Origin: Cadophora sp. MPI-SDFR-AT-0126
Lineage: Eukaryota > Ascomycota > Leotiomycetes > Helotiales > Ploettnerulaceae
DNA: 64,000 nucleotides
Direction of reading: 5' to 3'
Assembly (NCBI GenBank): GCA_020747065.1
Contig: JAGMVK010000002.1
Location: forward strand, 3,286,001 to 3,350,000
The notes below the pieces were generated by a model. It was given only the letters and a program-made list of their open reading frames with translations. It was not told the origin of the DNA and made no database searches. The translations under genes and the position numbers were made by a program. Shown in pieces: positions 45,017 to 54,475 of this stretch. Numbering within the stretch: the first letter of the stretch is position 1; each line of letters opens with the position of its first letter.

Positions 45017-46082
45017 CCGTATCGACTGGCATATAGCGCCATGGCGGCATAACTTTTCCGTAGTAATTTAATAGTTTTGGACCTGGCGCTGTGGTCAAGA
45101 GTGGCGCTGTAGATCATAATTTAACCCTGGATCCACACTAAAACACCCCTTTTTTGTATATCTTCCTCTGCCACTTCTGACCAGAATTCTTGTCCTAAAA
45201 CCGTCCTTTTGTATAGTATGATCCTCATGGCTCCAGTCCCTCGAATTTCAACAGGTCCTTTGCCTGCAGGTCAAGCTACGCTGAATCTCCAATGCCTTTT
45301 GCAACCTCCTAAACCTCGTCCTCGATATGGCAGACCTGCCAAAGACTCAACTGCTCGCTCTCAACGAGTTCTAGGCCGCAAGTATATTAGGGGAATCAGC
45401 GAACAAGAGACTGTGAGGGAGTTGGCTCAATGGCGAATACGGAATGATGCTCATGGTGTCGGCGAACCTGGAGATCAAGAGCGCGCTACTCGACCGATTG
45501 TAGAAGGAGGGGTTGAAGACGACGATATCGATGGCCTCGCTGATTCGGAGTTTGACTCTTCAGGAGATGATTTACGACGGCGAGCCGATTTGAAAACCGT
45601 CCATCGCCCCAAGCGAGAGGTCACTCCTCACGAGACTCCTGGAAAATCAGAGCGTAACTCAACGATTCCTAAAGGCATATCTGTAAAATTTGAGATTCAT
45701 GAGAATCCGATACTAAGGCTTACTTGATACCTTTTAAATTCTATTTCTATCAAGGCTCTATCTAATTAAAAATTTCTGAAAATTGCGTAGTTTTGATGTT
45801 CCTCGCCAAGCTTTCAGATGGACGGGTTTCAAATCGGTTCGCCTTCGTAGGTGCGGAGGATAAGGACATGGCTGATGTAGAGGATGAATAGTTATTAGAA
45901 TGGATACCTTCAAACCCCTTTATTTACACTCAAAATACGCGAATTTCCTATGTCTAGCCTCAAAATATTTATTCCGCCATGGCGATATAACATACGCGAA
46001 GTCAGAGCGATACGATTAGACCTGGCGGTATAGTCAAGATGGCGGTGTCAGCGAGAGTGGCGCTATATGCCAGTCGATACGG
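45017..46082. mobile_element. 1066-bp nested TA element inside the transposase gene
   Basis: Perfect 25-bp TIRs (CCGTATCGACTGGCATATAG plus CGCCA) at 45017-45041 and inverted at 46058-46082, flanked by TA (45015-45016, 46083-46084). Sub-terminal regions contain further GGCGCTGT / GGCGGTAT palindromic units. Different TIR family from the host element. Identical TIRs point to a recent insertion. Confidence 0.9.
45209..45727 (+). CDS. ORF carried by the nested element, no known domain
   Basis: 172 codons; Pro-rich start (LLQPPKPRPRYGRPAKDSTA) and an acidic middle (VEDDDIDGLADSEFDSSGDD). It lacks DDE-type acidic spacing and is too short for a Tc1-like transposase. It may be a captured fragment or a non-functional remnant; the alternative start at 45227 (MAPVPRIS) is possible. 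Confidence 0.3.
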   Translation: MYSMILMAPVPRISTGPLPAGQATLNLQCLLQPPKPRPRYGRPAKDSTARSQRVLGRKYIRGISEQETVRELAQWRIRNDAHGVGEPGDQERATRPIVEGGVEDDDIDGLADSEFDSSGDDLRRRADLKTVHRPKREVTPHETPGKSERNSTIPKGISVKFEIHENPILRLT

Positions 46083-46937
46083 TAGCCTTTGCTAGGGAGC
46101 ATCGCTGGTGGGGTACAAGTGATTGGGCAGCCTCTCGACCAAGGGGAGGGGACTGGAGGAAGGTTATATGGTCAGATGAGTGCATATTTGAGCTTGGGAA
46201 GGCCGGTCGGATCTGGGTAACACGACGAATCGACGAAAAGAAGTGTCCTGATTGTATTAGATCGATATATCGATCAGGGAGAGTGTCGGTTATGATCCGG
46301 GGGGCGATAGGCTGGGATTGGAAGTCGCCCCTTGTGTTTCTTGAGAAGGAAGAAGGCTTAAAAGGAGTCAATTCTAAGGCGTATTTACATCAAGTTCTTG
46401 AGCCAATCGTCTTTCCGCTTTTTGATACACTCGGTCCTGACTATATCTTTATGGAAGACGGCTCAAAGGTCCACTTAGGACATGCTCGATTACTAAGACT
46501 AGAACACGGGGTTCGAGGGTTCAATTGGCCGCCTTCTTCACCCGATTTGAACTTTATTGAGAAGGTATGGCGGTGGATGAAAGAAGAGTTGAAGAAGTTG
46601 CTATTTGTACCGACTTCTGTAGACCAGTTGAAGAGGGAGATTCAGAGGCTCTAGGACTAGGTTGATCCACGTGATTATCGGCCATATGTTGAGAGATTGA
46701 CTTGCAAGTTAGAGGATGTAATTTCATTAAAAGGATTAGCTACTATTCATTGAGTTATAATATAAATTTGAAGGTAATCGGATGTAATACTACTAAGTTA
46801 CAAAATATCAAAACATGAGGGTGTGTGAGGGGCATCTCGCTTAGGTGTGCCACGAGCTGTGGCCCCAACTCTTACAAAGAAAGCGAGACGTAGCGCACAC
46901 GTGATGCGTAGAGGTGTGGCGCGTGCATACAGGAATA

Positions 46938-47373
46938 ACGTCCATCCCTGCGTAGCGGAAAACCCTACGTGCCGGAAAAAATGATAGGTACTTTGACTTC
47001 AAGCATCTTAAAATCTATGCACACCTCAATATCTCCTATATTTTCTTATAAGTTATGTTCCGTATCCCCTCCCAGACACCTTGAACCCTTCCCACTAGAA
47101 AATCACGGTCGCATTATTACCCTCACGCTTGATTTACAAAGAGTCTCCTTTTATAGCATAATAGACTTCCTCTACCATAGCTCCACCACCGAGCTCTTAC
47201 TATCCCTAATACTTATAAAAGGATCTTATTCGAGCTTTAGGGCCTCACACCTATATAGAAAATCGTTATCAGCCTTGTGGCTACAGTGGCGTGCAGGATT
47301 GTACAAGATCGCCACACGTGTCCGGTACCTCGATCACGATTTTGGTTAGTGCGAAACAACCTCGCACGCCCCA
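46938..47373 (+). repeat. Family-A long TIR, left arm of E3
   Basis: Closest to the E2 left arm. It begins 63 bp right of the Tc1 element end. Confidence 0.85.
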
Positions 47374-47876
47374 TAATATTTACGCCATAATTTTATTTAT
47401 GAAGCCTTAGGCATGAGCCTTGCGTCAGCCACAGTTCTAAATAGCCACAAGCATCGGCACCAGCCACACAAAACTCCAGCCACAGTTGACCTTGGAAATC
47501 AGGTGCTAGGCTATATCACGTGATAGAATGCCTATAGCGGGCTTTGGCGGACATTACATTGATTTTGCAACGCTTCCTGCTTGACAGTGGCGAGACCGTT
47601 GCATCATCAATCGTAGATAATTTGTGCGTAGTTAGGGCAAACTTCTGAACAAATCACTCTGTAAATCCCAAAAATGATACGACACGCGCACTTGGCATGG
47701 TATAGAGAACAACCTGGAATATTCCAGACAACCGTCGAACATTAACGTAGAGCATATGAACATCAAGCTCCCCAAGGCCCTCCCTATCCAAGTTATTAAA
47801 TATATATAAAATCACATGTATATAATGAAGACCTACATGAATTTAAATTGATTTTTGTAAGCAATAACCTAGCGTT
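47374..47876. other. 3' flank of the NACHT-WD40 gene inside E3
   Basis: Non-coding; nothing else seen. Confidence 0.4.
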
Positions 47877-50800
47877 TTATACAACCTTTGGACCAGGAGT
47901 AAATTTGAGAAATGAGACGTTGCCTGATGAATGCCCTAACACTATACTGTTATTCCATGTAGCCGTAGAACTTGCTCGATAGTCTGGTGAGAGCCAGAGA
48001 ATATTCATTCCTCCTTCTGCTATCCACTCATTTGATACCAAAACACCGTTGAAATCACTATTAGAGAGGGCTATCGACTTTACCATATCCGAGTGGCCTT
48101 CGAGCGTCTGCTGCAGCGCCCCAGTCGCTGCGTCCCAGAGCCGCACAGTATCTTCGAAAAGCCTAGACCCAGACACGACAACCCGCCCGTCAGGGGAGAA
48201 AGCTACTGCACTAATCCTGATCAAGTAAACTTTAAGCGTTTGCTGTAATACTCCGCTCGCTACATCCCAGAGCCGCACAGTATTATCGGAAAACCTAGAC
48301 CCAGACACGATAACCCGCCCGTTAGGAGAGAAAGCTATTGTAGTAACGAAGCTCGAGTGGCCTTTGAGCGTCTGCTGTAGCGCTCCTGTCGCTGCGTCCC
48401 AAAGCCGCACGGTATTGTCGTTTGACCCAGACACGACGACCTGCCCGTCAGGGGAGAAGGCTACTGCATTAACCTTATCTGAGTGGCCTTCGACCGTCTG
48501 CTGTATCGCCCTGGTCGCTGCATCCCAAAGCCGTACGGTCTTGTCCCTTGACCCAGACACGACGACCCGCCCATTAGGGGAGAAGGCTACTGCCGTGACC
48601 GAGTTCGAGTGGCCTTCGAGCGTCTGCTGCAGCGCTCTAGTTGCTGCGTCCCAGAGCCGCACGGTATTGTCGTCCGACCCAGATATGACGACCCGCCCGT
48701 CAGGGGAGAAGGCTACTGCATTAATCGAGCCTAAGTGGCCTTTAAGCGTTTGCGGTATCGCCCTGGTCGCTGCATCCCAAAGCCGTACGGTCTTGTCCCT
48801 TGACCCAGACACGACGACCCGCCCATTAGGGGAAAAGGCTACTGCCGTGACCGAGTTCGAGTGGCCTCCGAGCGTCCGCTGTAGCGCTCCAGTTGCTGCG
48901 TCCCAGAGCCGCATAGTCTTGTCGTTCGACCCAGATACGATAATCCGCCCGTCAGGGGAGAAGGCTACTGCCGTGACCGAGCCCCTGTGGCCTTCGAGCG
49001 TTTGCTGCAGCACCCCGGTCGTTACGTCCCAGAACCGCACAGTATTATCGAAAAACCCTGACCCAGACACGACAACCCGCCCGTTAGGGGAGAAGGCTAC
49101 TGTAGTAACGAAGCTCGAGTGGCCTTTGAGCGTCTGCTGCAGCGCCCCGGTCGCTGCGTCCCAGAGCCTCACGGTATTGCCTGACCCAGACACGACGACC
49201 CGCCCGTCAGGGGAGAAGGCTACTGCAGCAACTGGGCTCGAGTGGCCTTTGAGCGTCTGCTGCAGCGCCCCGGTCGCTGCGTCCCAGAGCCGCACGGTAT
49301 TGTCTGACGAAGACCCAGACACGACGAGCCCCCCGCCAGGGGAGAAAGCCACTGTGTTGACCTCGCCTAAGTGCCCTTCGAGCGTCTGCAATGCCGCATT
49401 CCAATGTGCTTGCACTCTTGGTTTCAACTGAATCCAATGTGGGATACAATCCCCAAATCGCCTTCGAACAATGCTATTCTCTGGAGCAAAGAGTAGAGCC
49501 GCACAGTATAATTGAAGAGGTGCTTGTTCAATTACTGATCGGTTAGACAAGGTAAATCGCTTTATATCATAGATAAATGCATGCAAATTAGGGCTCTGAT
49601 TAGCCTAGAGATATATTAGTTGGGTTCTTATTTTATTTAGAAATATAACCTACTGGAATATAAGTCTCCAATGATAAAATGGCAAGAATCCCTTCTAGGG
49701 TTTTCCCTATCCACGCAAGCGCTTCAAGCCAGTGAAGAAGATGTACCTGGAGGAACTGATGGACTTGGCAGTTGTCGTGAAGGTGAGCACCACTCCTTTG
49801 CAAATGCTGAACCCAGTACAGACATGCATATTGAACTTCGGACGGAAGGCATTCCTTAATCCTACTGCTCTCAACTTGGCTGGCTTGACTACCGGGAGCA
49901 TGCATTTCGCAGATGTCCTTTTTGAGTGTCCGGGACATTAGCTGTATACAACTAGTAGCTAATATCTGGTGTGTCTCCTTCTCATCCACCCAAAATTCTC
50001 CACATCGATCTTTGTTGAGGAGGAAGTCGCGAAATGAAGGGTGGTGTAAGCGAAGCAAACCAGCAACATCCTTTGGAACATCTAGGATAGCTTGTAGTCT
50101 CTCGAGCGTCTGCGTAACCTGTGTCCCAGAGATGCTAATTACATTTGCTAGGGAGGCAGCGGGGAGCGGGGAAAATAAGATAGCAATGCTTCCGAGAATT
50201 CTTCGTTGCCTTACACATAACCGCACTTTCTCCAGTGGTCTAAAAGTGGTAGGTATGGAGCTTTGAAGTACAGTGATATATATTTGGTCGAGATGCTGCT
50301 CCGGCGTGCCGTCAAAGCCAGTGCCCTCAAGAATCTCATCAAGCCTGTCTTCAGCGAACTCTTTGCCTTCGTTTATAAATCGACATGCTGTTGCCGCCCA
50401 GATAAAGAGCCCACTAGCATGGACAACCAGCTGTCTCAGAACTTCCTCGCCTGGCCATTTAGGTCCAAGAGTCCACTCTTGCCCGATTATCCCCAGATGG
50501 TATTCCAAGAAAAGAGAGATATCATGGTTGACAATCATTGGCTGTATGTTATGGAGTACGAAGTCCTGGTGTTCGGCTTGTGGGATAGCGCGTATGCCGT
50601 GTCGAATTGGAGCTTCAGGTCTGCTTGTCAAAAAGACTCGAAGTCGTACCGTCGTTAACAATCGAGCTTCAGCTAAAAGCTGCAGAATTATGCGAATGTG
50701 GTCTTCATTGTCACACTCATCAAGGGCATCAATAATAAGCAGATAGGAAGATGGAGATGAAAGCTTGTCTGCTTTTACCAACTTCAGCGGACCGAGGACA

Positions 50801-51425
50801 AGCTCGCGCCACTGGTCTAAGAGAGACAGATTCGCAATATCGCCCCGCTCCCTCACAGCATCACGGATATGTGTTTGCAGAGATGGTACAGCATCCGCGA
50901 GCTGTACGGCAAGACTTGTGAAGAACTTGCCGGCATGGCTCACGTCTCCGCCGCCCCTTGAGAAGAAGAAGCTGGCTCCAAGACGCTTCTGCTCACTGCA
51001 TCTGCGGGCGACGGTGCGGGAGATTGTTGACTTTCCCGTCCCAGCTAGGCCGCTCAGCCAGAAGATGCATCGCTCATTGTGTCCAGCTTTTCCATCAGCC
51101 CAGTCATATATCTCTTGCAGAAGGTCGACGCGTGTGTTAGGGAGACAGGCAGGTTCGTCCTGGCGGGCGTATGCGTTGAACAGCGCGTCCTTTGCGATAG
51201 GCAGGAACCCGAGTAGATCGTTCAAGTCTGAGGTGATTTATCAGCCTCCTACTATTTTGATACGGAGATAGTAGAACGTAACTTACTTTTGCTTTCGCCA
51301 ATGTGAACATCCCCAAGAAAGAGGCCTGCTAAAAGAGTGGAATTGTCTGTCGCAGATAAGCCGCTGATGGATTGATTGTTGAGCTGGGGCGACCACGGCG
51401 GGTCGTCTTGGCGAGCTAAAGGCAT
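47877..51425 (-). CDS. NLR-type protein: short N-terminal motif - NACHT - ten WD40 repeats
   Basis: Three exons on the minus strand (51425-51287, 51227-49654, 49604-47877; introns 59 and 49 bp) give 1146 aa. There is no folded effector domain. The first 47 residues hold a motif (SATDNSTLLAGLFLGDVHIG, about 24-43) that resembles two repeats at the C-terminus of the neighbouring HeLo-like protein. NACHT: P-loop SGLAGTGKSTIS (about 105-116), Walker B YLLIIDALDECDNEDH (about 210), FLTSRPEAPIRHG. C-terminal propeller: ten repeats of about 42 residues (about 645-1070) with cores like VAFSPDGRVVVSGS..NTVRLWDAATGALQQTL, many nearly identical in DNA. Expected role: a sensor that seeds aggregation of its effector. 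Confidence 0.88.
48090..49410 (-). repeat. High-identity WD40-coding tandem array (about 126-bp unit)
   Basis: Ten units. Two non-adjacent units (about 48500-48600 and 48750-48850) are almost identical over their whole length, as are the units with the FFDNTV / FSDNTV insertions. Such homogeneity points to ongoing recombination between repeats. Confidence 0.9.
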
Positions 51426-51732
51426 CAGGCTGCTGGCGGCTCAGTCCCCGATGCGATAGCTTCAAACGTGGAGGATGTTGAGCATAGACTGTATTCGTCG
51501 TCTTGGTTCGCGATAGTTTTGCGCTCACGATAATGCTTTGCATGGCTTACAGAATAGGAACGACGATGTTTGGCATCTTCGCGGTGATTGGTTCCACCCC
51601 GCACCGTCACCTCAGTTGCGCTTCAGCTGAAGGATTCCCTCAACCCTCAATACATCCTTTCCAAGACGTCTTCTCCGCGCTATAGTCCAAACACTATTGC
51701 ATCATTGTGTTTGAATCGCTCCTTCTGTGGCG
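51426..51732. promoter_or_regulatory. Bidirectional promoter of the NLR / HeLo-like pair
   Basis: The two ATGs are 307 bp apart and point away from each other, so this interval must contain both promoters or one shared promoter. No specific site is identified. Confidence 0.6.
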
Positions 51733-52677
51733 ATGGACCCGCTCAGTATTACCGCTTCTGTGGTAGGCATCACTACGGCAGCTCTTCAGAGCGCTCAGTT
51801 CCTTGTCAAGACTATCGATAATATCAAAGATGCGCCAGGCACTATCAAAGATCTCAGCGCCGACCTTCGGGTCGTTGAGTCTGTGTTGCGGGAGCTGAAT
51901 GCTAATGTACAAGACGATTCCTTGCAGATCATTCGGAGCAGCCAAATCGGGCCCGCTGTCGAGAACTGTGACAGAGCATGCAAAGCATTTCAGTCACAAG
52001 TCGAGCGCTGGATGAAGCATTCTAAAGAGGATAAGATATTCTGGATATCTCGATGGAAGATTGGATTGTTTGGGCCCGACAGGATCAAGACATTCAAAGG
52101 GCAGCTCAATGACTGTAAAAGCACCCTCAACATTGCCCTCACTACAGCGAACCTGTTTGTTTCACCACAGAACCGCCTTATTCTGCTAGTAGCTAATTTT
52201 TTGAATAGATTGGTGGTAGCCAGCCAGAAGGAACTGGCGAAAGAGCAGAAAGATAGTATCCTTGAAGCAACTGAGGCCGACCTTGAGCAAGAGCTCACCA
52301 GGGCAGGCAAAGAGATGGTGGAGATTGAGCAGAGTCTGCAACGATTCACAGTGGGCGGGAGCACCGAGCGAGATGAGGAGTCGGAGCAGAGCAAGAAGGA
52401 GCTTCTCCGGGAGCTTGAAAGACAGCAAGCTGCTAGCACTGCATTGCGCAACATGTGCGAGGAAGCCCTCTCGCGAACAGTGTATCAGCGCACCGGGCAG
52501 AAGATCAAGGGCATCAAGGCAACAAATGATGGTATAGCTCTGGCAGGATTCATTAACGTGCCTGGAGAAGAGTTGAACATAAGTCAAGACATTTCGGACG
52601 TAAGTACTGATAATAGGGGTTTTGTTATTGTTGGAGTTGCCAATAATATAGACATCAAGGACTTGCGTCCTCGATAG
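51733..52677 (+). CDS. HeLo-like (HELL) domain protein with C-terminal repeat motif, putative cell-death effector
   Basis: Single exon, 314 aa from the ATG at 51733. The start MDPLSITASVVGITTAALQS and the next helices (TIDNIKDAPGTIKDLSADL, RVVESVLREL) are the signature of the HeLo-like N-terminal domain of STAND-associated proteins, a four-helix-type bundle that perturbs membranes in characterised relatives. A coiled-coil region (about 175-250) follows. The last 55 residues hold two motif copies (KATNDGIALAGFINV, about 261-275; VSTDNRGFVIVGVANNIDI, about 290-308) that resemble the N-terminus of the divergent NLR. By analogy with HET-S and HELLP proteins I infer an effector triggered by amyloid templating; the fold of the motif itself is not shown by sequence. 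Confidence 0.8.
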   Translation: MDPLSITASVVGITTAALQSAQFLVKTIDNIKDAPGTIKDLSADLRVVESVLRELNANVQDDSLQIIRSSQIGPAVENCDRACKAFQSQVERWMKHSKEDKIFWISRWKIGLFGPDRIKTFKGQLNDCKSTLNIALTTANLFVSPQNRLILLVANFLNRLVVASQKELAKEQKDSILEATEADLEQELTRAGKEMVEIEQSLQRFTVGGSTERDEESEQSKKELLRELERQQAASTALRNMCEEALSRTVYQRTGQKIKGIKATNDGIALAGFINVPGEELNISQDISDVSTDNRGFVIVGVANNIDIKDLRPR

Positions 52678-52989
52678 GTAGGCAGGCACATTAGGGTTAT
52701 GAGAAGGGCAATATTGGTGGAAAGGAAATCTAGATATAAATGGACAATTAACTTAGCACATTTCTTCGGCTCCAGAGCTATCTCTTGCGTTTTCATCGTT
52801 ACGTCATTCAATTGAATTCTCTATTAAGCTACACCAGCCTGGAATGTGGCGATGATCTTGATAGAGGTGCGCCATTGTTACTGAATTTTGTGGAGGATTT
52901 TCCTGTCTATGCGAGAGTAATCAGGCTACAGTTTTCTGTTACTCTCTGTCCAGTGATTACAGAGGCGAGCTTAGGGAATGAATATTGTG

Positions 52990-53428
52990 GCACATGTGGG
53001 GCTGTTCTCCACCAAAATCATCACTCGCTTTGATCCGAGGTACCGATCCGCGTGGCGATCCTGCATGAATTGGACGCCACAGCCGCCATAGGGCTGTTAA
53101 CGATTTCCTGCGTATTAGGAGGGACTTAGAGCTCAGGTAAGATGTTTTCATATGTCTAAGGGACAGTATAAGCTCAGTTATGCAGCTGCAATAGAGAATG
53201 TCCGTTACGCTATAAAAGGAGACTTTTTGCAAATCAGGCGTTATCTGACGACGCGAATATGATTTTTTCAATCGGAGGCATTAAAGGTGTGTGGGAGTGG
53301 CTATGGAATAGAACTTACAAAAATAAATAAGAGATATTGCGATGTGCATAGATTTCATGATGCTAGAAGTCAATGTACCGGTTAAATTTTCCGGCACGGA
53401 GGGTTTTCCGCTACGCAGGGATGGACGT
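52990..53428 (-). repeat. Family-A long TIR, right arm of E3
   Basis: Inverted relative to 46938-47373. It begins near the shared GGGGCTGTTCTCCACC inner segment also found at the E1 right arm. Confidence 0.85.
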
Positions 53429-53559
53429 TAGATCTCCTCTTTTTTATAACTTTGATAAAGAGGGGCTTGGAGAAGGTGGGTTTTATGTACTATTCTTATA
53501 CCCTTCTAGAAGCTTCAAGTTTATTCTTTCCATCAGCAACGCTTACTGTACGTGTGCAG

Positions 53560-53819
53560 GGTATCGGTGTTGTGGACTGTCGCTGGATGCTCATATGATA
53601 CTGCGCTTAGCCTCTTCTGGTAGGTGGGGCTCATAATATCCTAGCGAGTGTAAGGGGGAAGCCGATTTTGTAAGCGACTGTAGCTTCAAAGCATCCTTTA
53701 GCTCTCATGCTTTCCGAGTCACGTGAGAATGTCTACACACTGCGCTAGCCTTTTCTGGTATATGGGGCTCGGAATCCTCCTAGCGAGTGTGGAGGGGAAG
53801 CCGATTTTGTAAGCGACTG
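53560..53819 (-). repeat. Tandem pair of family-B repeat units (copies 3 and 4)
   Basis: A unit of about 135 bp occurs twice: each ends GGGGAAGCCGATTTTGTAAG followed by CGACTGTA (53680 and 53819), and shares upstream GCGCTTAGCC / GCGCTAGCC, TTTTCTGGTA and GGGGCTC segments. Both are inverted relative to copies 1 and 2. Confidence 0.8.
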
Positions 53820-53822
53820 TAA

Positions 53823-54198
53823 ACTTTGGATTCTCTCAGCTCTTTTCCACTACTCGTCCGCCGGTTTCAATGGCTCCAATGGCTCATCCTTGAACTGTGG
53901 AGAAAGGATCGATATCAACAGCATAACTCTCTCCAACAATACCCTCGCCAAGTATATGACTGTCAAGTTCGCCGATATCCCACAATGCGCTATCGACTGT
54001 AAAGACGATGATACTTGCAATGCCTTCGCGAGTAGTTTAGCAAGAAAGTCTTGCTTTCTGTTCTCGGGTTCGATTTCTTACACTTTCCAAAAGACTGGGC
54101 CGGAAATGTTTTGGGATATGGGCTGTTTGACTACCTCGAGTCAGCTACACATTTCTACTCCTAGTCCAGAACTACCTTCAGTTCCTACGGTCGTGTGA
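53823..54198 (+). pseudogene. Fragment of a PAN/Apple-like domain protein
   Basis: An open frame without a convincing start enters directly from the end of the family-B repeat (WILSALFHYSSAGFNGSNGS...) and encodes a Cys-rich segment (NCGERIDINSITLSNNTLAK, then FADIPQCAIDCKDDDTCNAF, SCFLFSGSISY) typical of fungal PAN/Apple-like extracellular modules, then stops at 54198. The 5' part of the gene is missing, apparently cut at the repeat boundary. Confidence 0.55.
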
Positions 54199-54475
54199 AA
54201 AGCTCAGCTTAAGATTATCAAGAAACGAATACATGGACAAGTTACATTGGGCCAGCTTGAAGTGCCTCAAATAGAGGCGGAATCAAACATGATTTGGGCT
54301 AGTATACAAATATATCAATCATCACTATTCATCTGATTCATCACTGTTTCTCGCTCGTGCTCCTCAGGGTGGTCGCGATCTCCTTAGCAATCTTGCTTCA
54401 GAGGAAACCTGGCAAACGTGAAATATATACACATGTCGTAACTGCCTGCGCTGTTTCTATATGTGTCTCGCTCCC

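Larger units (their letters stand above)
44594..46654 (+). pseudogene. Tc1-type transposase interrupted by insertion
   Basis: N-terminal part 44594-45016: helix-turn-helix (KRARVRQARADGKSWNQIFH, TTARHICQAK) and a second DNA-binding segment (TFEQIKRALGIQASARTIRR). C-terminal part from 46083: AFAREHRWWG, WSDECIFELG (first Asp), MEDGSKVHLGH (second Asp) and WPPSSPDLNFIEKVWRWMK (third acidic residue). The two parts meet in frame on either side of a TA-duplicating insertion, and no stop is seen outside the insertion, so the copy was probably intact until recently. Confidence 0.85.
44471..46872 (+). mobile_element. Tc1/mariner element, split by a nested insertion
   Basis: TIRs of about 36 bp (AGAGTTGGGGCCACAGCTCG and onward to AAGCGA) at 44471 and, inverted, ending 46872; TA at 44469-44470 and 46873-46874. 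Without the 1066-bp nested element the native length is about 1.33 kb, normal for Tc1-like elements. The family left a relic at 15785-16068. Confidence 0.9.
46938..53428. mobile_element. Family-A TIR element 3 (E3), carrying an NLR/HeLo-like effector pair
   Basis: 6.5-kb block with long inverted arms (left 46938 to about 47373, right about 52990-53428) and TA on both sides (46936-46937, 53429-53430). The arms match each other and the E1 and E2 arms, including the opening ACGTCCATCCCTGCGTAGCG and the tandem CCCT.CGTGCCGGAAA units. No transposase inside. Cargo: the minus-strand NACHT-WD40 receptor (47877-51425) and the plus-strand HeLo-like gene (51733-52677), head to head. Confidence 0.85.
40363..53819. 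mobile_element. Putative 13.5-kb composite bounded by family-B repeats
   Basis: Family-B ends face each other at 40363 (TAGTCGCTTACAAAATCGGC, then TTCCCCTCCACACTCGCT...GAGCCCCA) and at 53819 (inverted), sharing about 70 bp including the GAGCCCCA segment; both are next to TA. Inside lie the SesB-NACHT gene, the Tc1 element and family-A block E3. Whether the two ends ever moved together is unproven; they could be separate small elements. Confidence 0.4.

Noticed and set aside
44594..45052. 152-codon protein ending SAMAA treated as a stand-alone helix-turn-helix gene
   Set aside because: Its last codons come from the nested element's TIR; it is the front part of the split Tc1 transposase.
48364..49431. 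355-codon ORF antisense to the WD40 array
   Set aside because: Its repeated sequence is only the complement of the WD40 units; low-complexity and without any independent domain.
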